Positions 47,685 through 54,846 of a DNA stretch of 64,000 nt are shown piece by piece. This DNA is from Ectobacillus panaciterrae DSM 19096 (lineage in GTDB: Bacteria; Bacillota; Bacilli; Bacillales; Bacillaceae_G): NCBI RefSeq assembly GCF_000430785.1, contig NZ_KE387249.1, positions 5,100-69,099 on the forward strand, in the 5' to 3' direction. The notes beneath the pieces were generated by a model. It searched no databases. It was given only the letters and a program-made list of their open reading frames with translations, and was not told the DNA's origin. Each line of letters opens with the position of its first letter. Within the stretch, counting starts at the first letter, position 1. The translations under genes and the position numbers were made by a program.

Positions 47685-49163
47685 TTAATGACCGGCTGTT
47701 TGATCAACTCCGGCTGTTTTTTTGAATCCAGCAATTTTTTCCAGCAATGTTGCGCTTGCTTCGTTCAAGCCGATTACGTTCGCTCGGATTCCATTCTGAT
47801 GGAACTTCAGCACGACTTTATCAATAGCTGCAACACCGGACTCATCCCAGATGTGCGCTTGTGCTAAATTAATATCAACAGTCCTAATCCTTTCGTGTTT
47901 AAACGTAAAAGAAGAAACGAAGTCTATGACAGATGCGAAGAATAACTGTCCTTCCACGTTGTAAGTCATCTTCTGCAAAGATTCGTCATGAGAAGAAATT
48001 ATTGTCATCTTAGAAATTTTGGAAGCAAAGAACACAGCACTCAACAAAATCCCCATAATAACACCTATAGCTAGGTTATGAGTCAACACTACAGCCACTA
48101 CCGTAGTTACCATTACAACCGCATCCGTTTTCGGAAGTTTATGCAGTCGTTTCAAAGAACTCCAATCGAAGGTGCTGATAGAAACCATAATCATGACAGC
48201 TACAAGAGCCGCTAACGGAATTTGAAGCACGATTTTATTCAACACAATAATCAAGAACATCAGAAACACACCGGCTACAAACGTAGAAAGCCGTCCTCGT
48301 CCGCCGGATTTCGTATTGATAACAGATTGTCCAATCATCGCGCAGCCGGCCATGCCGCCGAAAAAACCCGTCACGATATTGGCAATGCCTTGTCCTTTGC
48401 ATTCTGTATTTTTGTTGCTGTCCGTATCTGTCATATCGTCCACAATTTGAGCTGTAAGCAAGGACTCGATAAGGCCGACTAACGCTAATGAAAGAGCATA
48501 TGGAAAAACGATACGCAGCGTTTCCAAATTCAATGGTACGTTCGGAATCAAAAAGCTAGGCAATGTATTTGTAATATCCCCCATATCTCCAATGGTTTTT
48601 ACATTACTACCCGTATAAATAGCTATGATAGTGATGATGATAATCGCGACAAGCGGAGACGGCACAGCTTTGGTGATTCTCGGAAACAAATAAATAATCG
48701 TCAATCCTCCGGCTACCATTGCATACATAGGCCAGGATTCCCCAGAAAATGCAGGCAGCTGCGCTGTAAAAATTAGGATTGCTAAGGAGTTTACAAAACC
48801 GATCATGACTGAACGCGGGATGAATTTCATTAACTGCCCTATTTTCAAAAAGCCAAGAACAATTTGAATGATCCCCGTTAAAATGGTTGCTGCAAGCATA
48901 TACTCAATACCGTGCTCTTTTACTAAACCGACCAATACCAAAGCCATGGCACCTGTTGCAGCTGAAATCATCCCCGGGCGTCCTCCCACAAATGCGATGA
49001 CAACCGCCATACAAAACGATGCATACAAACCGATCATCGGGTCCACATCGGCAATAATAGAGAAGCCAATTGCTTCCGGAATCAGCGCCAGTGCAACAAC
49101 AATCCCTGCCAAAACATCTGCGCGAATGTTGGAAAACCATCCCTGTCTAAGTTTCTGTATCAA
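47685..49163 (-). CDS. SulP-family anion transporter with STAS domain
   Basis: A 492-residue SulP/SLC26-type transporter, B. subtilis YbaR-like. The membrane part (1-385, 12-14 segments) opens with [21 protein letters not shown], the conserved helix 1 motif; the C-terminal STAS domain (about 395-480) has the central [20 protein letters not shown]. Substrate could be sulfate, bicarbonate or another anion. A short GATTCCC-CTTA-GGGAATC hairpin lies in its leader near 49205-49222. Confidence 0.92.
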   Translation of the reverse strand: MIQKLRQGWFSNIRADVLAGIVVALALIPEAIGFSIIADVDPMIGLYASFCMAVVIAFVGGRPGMISAATGAMALVLVGLVKEHGIEYMLAATILTGIIQIVLGFLKIGQLMKFIPRSVMIGFVNSLAILIFTAQLPAFSGESWPMYAMVAGGLTIIYLFPRITKAVPSPLVAIIIITIIAIYTGSNVKTIGDMGDITNTLPSFLIPNVPLNLETLRIVFPYALSLALVGLIESLLTAQIVDDMTDTDSNKNTECKGQGIANIVTGFFGGMAGCAMIGQSVINTKSGGRGRLSTFVAGVFLMFLIIVLNKIVLQIPLAALVAVMIMVSISTFDWSSLKRLHKLPKTDAVVMVTTVVAVVLTHNLAIGVIMGILLSAVFFASKISKMTIISSHDESLQKMTYNVEGQLFFASVIDFVSSFTFKHERIRTVDINLAQAHIWDESGVAAIDKVVLKFHQNGIRANVIGLNEASATLLEKIAGFKKTAGVDQTAGH

Positions 49164-49354
49164 AACAGCACCTCTTTCTCTTTTATTAAGTTTTCAAGTT
49201 TCATTGATTCCCCCTTAGGGAATCGAGGCCGACACAACGTTTTGTATTATACGGTACTATAAATTTTTCTGCAAGGACAAATTGTTTACATAACTATAGT
49301 GGAAACCAAAACGCTGCCGCTATAAATGAAGCCTAAAAGTAAAACACAAACAAA

Positions 49355-49425
49355 ATACCGTCTGTTCTAACAAACGGTATCTCTTCATACAATAATTTTT
49401 AGTTCCTTTTACAATCCCCATGCTT
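49355..49425 (-). terminator. Terminator module, fourth copy
   Basis: Hairpin ATACCGTTTGTT / AACAGACGGTAT (49355-49380), preceded on the minus strand by TTGTAAAAGGAACTAAAAAT and TATTGTATGAAGAG. It follows the Tyr/Pro-rich remnant. Confidence 0.65.
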
Positions 49426-49444
49426 TCCTCTAAACCAAATTCCC

Positions 49445-49597
49445 TTAATAATACGTCACTGTAGTCCCATAAGGATAACCATATGGATAATAAGTTGCCG
49501 GATATGGTACTGGATAAGGATAACGATAGCCAAGAGGTACCCAAAATTATTCCTCATCATGTAATAACTTTTCCGCTTGATTTAGCACAAGATTCAT
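49445..49597 (-). pseudogene. Tyr/Pro-rich short peptide gene, copy 2, one stop
   Basis: AAAAGGGGG precedes ATG 49597. The frame reads MNLVLNQAEKLLHDEE, then TAA, then FWVPLGYRYPYPVPYPATYY and PYGYPYGTTVTYY-stop. Except for one in-frame TAA this is a 50-codon gene with its own terminator module. Repetitive Tyr/Pro peptides of this kind occur among spore coat or cell-surface proteins, but I cannot name it. Confidence 0.5.
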
Positions 49598-49641
49598 TTA
49601 CAGAAATCCCCCTTTTCAGTTGAAGATTTTCATATTTCAAA

Positions 49642-50223
49642 TTACACATTAGTCTTAATTGCTAATAACAGCCCGGTAGACCAATCCATTTCTGTGATGA
49701 CTAAATCTGATCTATTTCGCAGCGTGTGTACGAGTTTAGGCGCTTTAATCCTATATTGTTCCGGCAATTTGGAATGCGGAAGCAAGTCATGAATGACATA
49801 AAATCCTCCAACATTTAAATGATCCAATGTTTTGTCCAGTAACTCGAATTTTCCTGGCCACGTATCCGCAAAGATAAAATCAAACCGCTCCGACAGGTTT
49901 TGAATAAAAGCTGCTCCATCCTCACAACGAAATGAAACTCTCCTGTCATGTCCTAGATGTTTCTTAGCAACAGCTTGCACGTTAGAATCTATATCTACTG
50001 TTGTAAGTGTACTGCCCCCGTCCATTCCTTCAATAATCCATGAAGCGGATGCCCCTGCTCCCGTCCCTAATTCTAAAAAGTTCCCGCTTGGCTTTGAGGC
50101 AGCCAATCCTTTTAGCAAAAATCCGGTTTTTCTGTCACATGACTGCTGAAAGCCCAGTACTTTTGATTCTTGTAATATTTTCGCGTAGCCTTCAGGCACT
50201 TGCATAACTCTGCTTTCCTCCAT
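49642..50223 (-). CDS. Class I SAM-dependent (O-)methyltransferase
   Basis: A 193-residue Rossmann methyltransferase. Motif I is FLELGTGAGASASW, the acidic residue after strand 2 is in TTVDIDSN, and DFIFADTWPGK is motif IV. The overall pattern resembles small-molecule O-methyltransferases. Its 5' region holds a MITE (50263-50447) and, farther up on the same strand, a SAM-I riboswitch, so SAM control may once have applied. Substrate unknown. Confidence 0.85.
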   Translation of the reverse strand: MEESRVMQVPEGYAKILQESKVLGFQQSCDRKTGFLLKGLAASKPSGNFLELGTGAGASASWIIEGMDGGSTLTTVDIDSNVQAVAKKHLGHDRRVSFRCEDGAAFIQNLSERFDFIFADTWPGKFELLDKTLDHLNVGGFYVIHDLLPHSKLPEQYRIKAPKLVHTLRNRSDLVITEMDWSTGLLLAIKTNV

Positions 50224-50262
50224 GACAATACAATCCCCTTTCTTTTCCCTCTATAGATGGTA

Positions 50263-50447
50263 TATATATGAGTAAATTATAATTTCGACATGTCCATGTG
50301 CTATGTGCAACCAAAAAGGAGTATGGTATGCTTCTTCTCTCTGGTTTACTTTTGCATGAACCACTACAAAGGTTTGACCGCTTCTGCACGTCGCCGGATG
50401 ATCTCTTCCCACTATAAAAAGACGGTTTTTTTACTCGCATGTATATA
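50263..50447. mobile_element. MITE-like element, copy C (185 bp)
   Basis: Ends TATATATGAGTAAAT (50263-50277) and TTACTCGCATGTATATA (50431-50447). The interior is about 90 percent the same as copies A and B1 by eye. It separates the SAM riboswitch at 50503-50650 from the methyltransferase gene. Confidence 0.8.
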
Positions 50448-50502
50448 ATTACATTCATCAAATACGACATGTTTCTTAAAAAGTTATAAATTACAAAATA
50501 AA

Positions 50503-50650
50503 ATGGCCTCTTGTCATAAGAGGCCATAAATCTGATGTATAGACCTCTTATCTCCCAGAGCATGTCACTCTGTCGGAATTAGCACCTTCCTGAAAAAATC
50601 AGGGGTTGCTGAGGCTTCGCAGGGCCAGTCCCTCCACCTCTCATGATAAG
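50503..50650 (-). promoter_or_regulatory. SAM-I (S-box) riboswitch with terminator, copy 1
   Basis: On the minus strand CTTATCATGAGAGGTGGAGG, GACTGGCCC, GAAGCCTCAGCAACC, a P3 stem CCTGA/TCAGG, GGTGCTAATTCC, and the closing GAGATAAG give the full S-box order. The 3' strand ATAAGAGG can instead pair with CCTCTTAT of the terminator (50503-50527, followed by T residues): the standard switch. High SAM would stop transcription. The next gene on this strand is the methyltransferase at 50223, beyond a MITE. Confidence 0.93.
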
Positions 50651-50822
50651 AATTACATATTTTATTCTTTATACATATTAGATTAATGTATAAGAGCATG
50701 AAATCCAATCTTAATTTCCAAAAAATGCGAATTTATAACTATGAGTTTAGACTTTTCTTTTGTCAGTTAAACTAGAAAACATATTAACAACAGACATCAT
50801 ACGGGTCGGGAAATGATGTTAT

Positions 50823-51041
50823 TTACTTATTATTTTTATATAAAAAGGATTTGTAGCGGATTCTATACAAGCGAGAATAAGAATGATGAATGGTTTGTCT
50901 TTGATCATGCCCCCTCTCTTCCATAATGTTATATTCCACTTTCTCATCAACTTGATCCATCAATTCTTTACTTCTTGTAATCTCTTCTATATTGTTGGAT
51001 ATCAGTTTTTTCATTCTATTGAAGCTCGATCCCCTCATCAT
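50823..51041 (-). CDS. Small basic protein, FbpB-like
   Basis: A 72-residue protein starting MMRGSSFNRMKKLISNNIEE; GGAGAGGG lies 6 nt before ATG 51041. The pattern SF-x-x-(L/M)-x-x-NxxEI-x-x-(D/S)-x-E-x-(L/M)-x-x-(V/I)-(D/E)-x-K resembles FbpB-type (Fur-regulated basic) small proteins, which help regulate iron-dependent mRNAs, but the C-terminal half is different. It lies between the two SAM riboswitches. Confidence 0.5.
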   Translation of the reverse strand: MMRGSSFNRMKKLISNNIEEITRSKELMDQVDEKVEYNIMEERGHDQRQTIHHSYSRLYRIRYKSFLYKNNK

Positions 51042-51228
51042 TTCCAGCCCTCTCCGTATCACTTTGATATTATTCTTTTTTACGACTAAAAAATGCTCCT
51101 TAAGCTTTCATTCGGTTGGAATACCCGCACATTAACCTTTACAATATCCGTGTATCATTCTCCTACATTCTTTCTTCAAAATGTTATACATACAATGAGC
51201 CGTAATCCTCTGTTTAAATGCGACAAAA

Positions 51229-51405
51229 AACCTCTTTCCGGAAAATAGAAAGAGGCTGAAAACGCTTTTGAATATACTCCAAAGCACCTTCGTCCTTTCC
51301 CATCTTCCAAGCAGACTGCTTGCTGGAGTTGGCACGGTATTCTATAACAGAATCCGCTGCCGAGGTTTCACTGGGCCAGTCCCTCCACCTCTCTTAATAA
51401 GAAAT
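51229..51405 (-). promoter_or_regulatory. SAM-I (S-box) riboswitch with terminator, copy 2
   Basis: Minus strand: CTTATTAAGAGAGGTGGAGG, GACTGGCCC, GAAACCTCGGCAGCGG, a P3 stem ATTCT/AGAAT, CCGTGCCAACTCC and TTGGAAGATGGGAAAGG. The P1 closing strand pairs only through several G-U pairs, weaker than copy 1. Terminator CCTCTTTC / GAAAGAGG with TTTTTT (51229-51255). No methionine or SAM gene follows; the next gene is the FbpB-like one at 51041. Confidence 0.85.
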
Positions 51406-51536
51406 TACGTGTATGCATTTATTGTTAATTTGCTAATCCCAATTATAAGTAAACACATAAGAAAAGTCAATATAATTCCCATAATTTTTCATTGACTTTT
51501 AATAGCGAAATTCGAGCGAAAATCTATTATTTCCAT

Positions 51537-52604
51537 TTATTCGACTTTAACTTTGACCCGACAAATCGCATGATAGCCGTACCCTTTTCGATTCCACAAA
51601 GCTTCTTCAGGCTGTATACGTCCCATTGAATCTGTCGCTCTTGATAATATTGTACACTCTCCTTTCGCATTTGCGTTCCAAAAGAAAGTCCAGTTTACCC
51701 ATGTATATGGACTATCCGTTTTCGGCTGCAAAACAGCGGGCATCCATGTCTCGCCGTCATTTGTACTTATCTCAACTTTGGTTATTTCTCCCTCTCCCGT
51801 CCAAGCAATCCCCTGAATCGTATGGACTCCCTTATCCAAAATTGCCAAATCCAGCGGCTGCTGGATTGTAGAATTGATATTCATAGTCGTTACAGGGTAT
51901 TTGCCTGCATCTCTGTTCTTCTCTGGATAGTAGATATAATCTACCGCTTGAAACGGTCCTTGAAAGGAGCCGTCAATAACAGAAATTTTCTTGAGCCATT
52001 TTACTGAAGCCATTGCATACCACTGCGGTACGATTAACCGCAGTGGATATCCGTGCTTGAAAGAAAGCGGCTCTCCATTTAATTCGTATGCAACAAGCGT
52101 ATCCGGGTGAAGAGCTTTATCAATGGGAAGACTTCGTTCATATGCAAAAATCCCCGTTATATCCGTTCTCATCCCCGTATCGTGACCTTCGAAAACAATC
52201 TCTTTGGCTGACCCTCGAATACCGGTATATTGAAAGAGTGTTCGAAGCGGCACACCCTTCCAATATCCTTGACTCAATGCCCCCTCCCCCCATTGTTCTC
52301 CAAACGTTTTTGGCTGAAATGATGAGCGTTTATCACCGGCACATTCCAACATCACTTTTACGGTTTTAGTGGGTAAGCTGAGTATTTCATTATAAGAAAA
52401 CGTTCTGGGAACTTTTACGTTTCCCTCAACTTGCAGATGAAAAAAGCTTGTCATGAGCTTGGGATATGAAAAATGGTTGCGTTTATAGAAATATGATAAA
52501 GGTGTAATATTGCCAGCAAGAAAATGGATGGGTGTCTCTTGATTTTCGGGGAGCAATTTCTTTGTGAGAAGATACGGTTTTACATGTACATTTTTTCTTT
52601 TCAT
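51537..52604 (-). CDS. Molybdopterin-dependent sulfite oxidase homologue
   Basis: A 355-residue sulfite-oxidase-fold enzyme. The molybdopterin domain includes VMLECAGDKR with Cys88 as molybdenum ligand, QGYWKGVPLRTLF, and LRLIVPQWYAMASVKWL; the C-terminal dimerisation domain follows (TKVEISTNDGETWMPA). There is no heme domain and no signal peptide or Tat motif, so it is cytoplasmic as read. Start at MKRKNVHV (52604), after AGGAGG. It could oxidise sulfite or another S-compound; electron acceptor unknown. Confidence 0.9.
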   Translation of the reverse strand: MKRKNVHVKPYLLTKKLLPENQETPIHFLAGNITPLSYFYKRNHFSYPKLMTSFFHLQVEGNVKVPRTFSYNEILSLPTKTVKVMLECAGDKRSSFQPKTFGEQWGEGALSQGYWKGVPLRTLFQYTGIRGSAKEIVFEGHDTGMRTDITGIFAYERSLPIDKALHPDTLVAYELNGEPLSFKHGYPLRLIVPQWYAMASVKWLKKISVIDGSFQGPFQAVDYIYYPEKNRDAGKYPVTTMNINSTIQQPLDLAILDKGVHTIQGIAWTGEGEITKVEISTNDGETWMPAVLQPKTDSPYTWVNWTFFWNANAKGECTILSRATDSMGRIQPEEALWNRKGYGYHAICRVKVKVE

Positions 52605-52723
52605 ACATTCCTCCTGCCATACAAGATGACATGTTTGCAAAAGTTCATTCATGACCACGTACTTCAATTTATTTCATTAGTATAGATCTTATGAAAATTC
52701 TTTGTCTTCAGCAAAGGTAACTA

Positions 52724-52899
52724 TATATAAATGATTTATAATTCCGACATATGAACCGCTGCTATACAGAACCAAAGCCTGCACTCGCTTCCTCTCTCTC
52801 ATCCTTGTACGGGACAGGAAAAGGGTTTGACCGCTTCTATGCTCTGCTGGATGCTCTTTCCTTACTACAAAAAGACGTTTTTTTATTCAGTTGTATATA
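52724..52899. mobile_element. MITE-like element, copy D (about 176 bp)
   Basis: Diverged copy: TATATAAATGATTTATAATT, TTCCGACATATG, AAAAGGGTTTGACCGCTTCT, GCTGGATGCTC and end CAGTTGTATATA. It lies between the sulfite oxidase start and the coat protein genes. The first 150 bp after it hold no gene. Confidence 0.65.
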
Positions 52900-53057
52900 A
52901 TTTTGATCGTATTATTGTCTTTTACTTCATATCCAAAACTTTTAAGCTCTACTGCTCATAACTATTATGAAATAAAAAAACAGATAATTGCCTTTCACGA
53001 CGATTATCTGTTTCCGCTTTCTTATTATCCATTCTCATTCAAGCTTATCTGGGATTA

Positions 53058-53318
53058 TTACATGCCGATTGTTGAACCAATTGATTTGTCTGCGATTGAG
53101 TTTGGGCTGTATTGTTGCATTTGTTTTGTAATTTCAGAACTGATAGCTGGTGAAGAAGTATTGTACATCCCTTGCTGTAACATGAAAGCGTATACTTTGT
53201 CCTGAAGCAAAAGTGTATCCTGTAAGAGAGCCTGAGACTTTTCGCGGACAATCGAACAGTTTAATTCTGTAGCAGCTGTTGTATGCTCTCTAGAAGTACG
53301 CTTTAGGTCGGTCAGAAC
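53058..53318 (-). pseudogene. CotF-type coat protein lacking its N-terminus
   Basis: The minus strand reads VLTDLKRTSREHTTAATELN, then LLQDTLLLQDKVYAFMLQQGMY, ending SIGSTIGM. This matches the C-terminal CotF domain, which normally starts about ten residues earlier with xEKDMxxD. No ATG, GTG or TTG start with a ribosome binding site exists; two TAA codons directly precede the reading frame, which is the same frame as the gene ending at 53328. Confidence 0.65.
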
Positions 53319-53327
53319 CGTGTATTA

Positions 53328-53576
53328 TTATTGTGAACTTAATTGACCCTTAAGCTGTTGTACCACGTTGGGATTAGCCGGGACAGCGGGTTGATAATAT
53401 CCCTTTTGCACCGCATAGTTATATAATTTACGCTGTCTCGCCTCATCCTGATTTCGAATTTGGATAAGTGCTTGATATAACTGTTCGTTATCAGAATGCG
53501 CTATATAGTTAGCATAACCAGTCAAGCTGGCGTTCAATGCAGACAGATAATCATTTACCATATCTTTTTCATTCAT
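53328..53576 (-). CDS. cotF: CotF-family spore coat protein
   Basis: An 82-residue coat protein corresponding to the C-terminal half of CotF: MNEKDMVNDYLSALNASLTG, IRNQDEARQRKLYNYAVQKGYY. Predicted helical-bundle structural component of the spore coat. The ATG has GGAGGG-type spacing upstream, and the gene follows the 61-residue partner after 12 bp. It is part of a coat-gene cluster probably expressed late in the mother cell. Confidence 0.85.
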   Translation of the reverse strand: MNEKDMVNDYLSALNASLTGYANYIAHSDNEQLYQALIQIRNQDEARQRKLYNYAVQKGYYQPAVPANPNVVQQLKGQLSSQ

Positions 53577-53588
53577 GTCAATACCCTC

Positions 53589-53774
53589 CTATCCTAAAAA
53601 AGTCATCAGTTTTTGTCGAGTAGTTCTTGCACTTTGTGCATCTTGCTGCAGTATTTGCTTAAGTTGAGGATCCGTGCACTGTTGGGCATATTCATCTAAT
53701 TTGTTTGCTACTGTAGAATGGCCTCCGATAAGATGACGTAAATTCTCAAGCTCAAGCTCAGTTAAGTTTTGCAT
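53589..53774 (-). CDS. Spore coat protein, CotF N-terminal type
   Basis: A 61-residue protein starting MQNLTELELENLRHLIGGHS with GAGGTG upstream. It resembles the N-terminal half of CotF-like coat proteins (YraG/YraF group), ending QDAQSARTTRQKLMTFL. Together with the next gene it looks like a CotF protein split in two genes, a common arrangement in Bacillales. Confidence 0.82.
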   Translation of the reverse strand: MQNLTELELENLRHLIGGHSTVANKLDEYAQQCTDPQLKQILQQDAQSARTTRQKLMTFLG

Positions 53775-53939
53775 TATAATCACCTCTTTTTGATTAAGAT
53801 ACAGCTTTATTATGAAATACATTTAAAAAGTATATACATCTTTTGAATTAATATTGAAATTACATACTACTTCTTAATATGCAAGAAAAACTTTTACACC
53901 TTTTTTCCACAGTTTATTATGGAATGAAATAACGATAAT

Positions 53940-53979
53940 GAAAAAGTCTTGCGTATCCACTTTATACGCAAGACTTTTT
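53940..53979. terminator. Terminator of the P-type ATPase operon
   Basis: AAAAAGTCTTGCGTAT and ATACGCAAGACTTTTT with a 7-nt loop; strong on both strands. It lies just after the last gene of the operon (ends 53982). Confidence 0.9.
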
Positions 53980-53981
53980 CA

Positions 53982-54203
53982 TTACTTCATCTGTAATTCT
54001 GCAATCATGTCTTCTAAACGCTCTTTTTGCGCCATCAATTCTTCAACAGAAGGTTGGTACGATGCAGCGTTTTGACGAAATGCGGGCGCCGGATGCACCA
54101 AACGTTGGAGCTGTCCGCCGTTTTGCTCGTACAGACGATAGCCCACTGCTCCTACAACAGCTCCGGATAAAAAACCCATAAGAAAATCTTGATTGAATGC
54201 CAT
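53982..54203 (-). CDS. Small protein with glycine-zipper helix, 73 aa
   Basis: An N-terminal hydrophobic helix MGFLSGAVVGAVGYRLY with a GxxxG-like pattern is followed by a linker rich in Ala, Pro and Gln and a short C-terminal coiled coil (VEELMAQKERLEDMIAELQ). Last gene of the ATPase operon, 64 bp behind the previous one. It may be a small membrane partner of the transporter; that is inference from position. Confidence 0.65.
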   Translation of the reverse strand: MAFNQDFLMGFLSGAVVGAVGYRLYEQNGGQLQRLVHPAPAFRQNAASYQPSVEELMAQKERLEDMIAELQMK

Positions 54204-54267
54204 AAGTAGTCCCCCTCAGATCATGATTGATTTATACAAACTCGCACTTGTGGTACGAACTCATATA

Positions 54268-54846
54268 CTAGATGTAGTTCAAACGGTTGCTTTGATGGAT
54301 TTCATATAAAATCTCCAAAATATTTACGGCCCATGTAACCATGGATACGTGAAGCATATTAGATGCTCCTAAAGAAACTAAACTTAGCACTCCCGTCAAC
54401 ACATCGGGATGACTTAATCTATTGGTTCCATGAGACAAAACGGTATAACCAGTAGCTATAACTGCTGCATAGTCTAAGGCGCCCGGATGCTTCGCCTTGC
54501 TTTTGCGTACATAGGCGATCAGCAATAAAATTCCCGTCATGAAGGAGCGAAACAAGTCCCCGCGTATCCGAGGTTTGATGTTAGCCATGATAGAGTCCAA
54601 CGGATCAAATCTAGTCTGCTGGAAAAACAAGGATATGTAGCGCAGCAAATGTGCCCGCGAAAGCTCATCCGTGTTGTATTGAATCAGCATGGTATGAATA
54701 ATCGGTTGAATCCTTACAGACGCCACTCCCTTTAGGGATGAAAACATTTTTTCAATCTCATCATAAGATGTTTTGTCCCGAAGAGCAGGAATTTGCATAC
54801 GGATTCTCCCCGGAATGTCATGCAGAATATAGAACTTTGGTTCCAT
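54268..54846 (-). CDS. HMA_2-like domain membrane protein
   Basis: A 192-residue protein. The N-terminal 75 residues form a heavy-metal-associated-like fold without the CxxC metal site, opening with HDIPGRIRMQIPAL; two or three hydrophobic segments follow. I start at MEPKFYIL (54846) with GGGAG upstream; it overlaps the ATPase gene by 29 bp. It shares the HxxPGRxR motif with the three preceding proteins and probably works with the ATPase. Confidence 0.8.
   Translation of the reverse strand: MEPKFYILHDIPGRIRMQIPALRDKTSYDEIEKMFSSLKGVASVRIQPIIHTMLIQYNTDELSRAHLLRYISLFFQQTRFDPLDSIMANIKPRIRGDLFRSFMTGILLLIAYVRKSKAKHPGALDYAAVIATGYTVLSHGTNRLSHPDVLTGVLSLVSLGASNMLHVSMVTWAVNILEILYEIHQSNRLNYI

Noticed and set aside
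47613-47867. An 84-codon plus-strand frame
   Set aside because: It lies antisense within the STAS end of the SulP gene and has no start signal or family resemblance.
51132-51335. A 67-codon frame on the minus strand (MPTPASSLLGRWERTK...)
   Set aside because: It overlaps the second SAM riboswitch and its terminator; the sequence is explained by the RNA structure.
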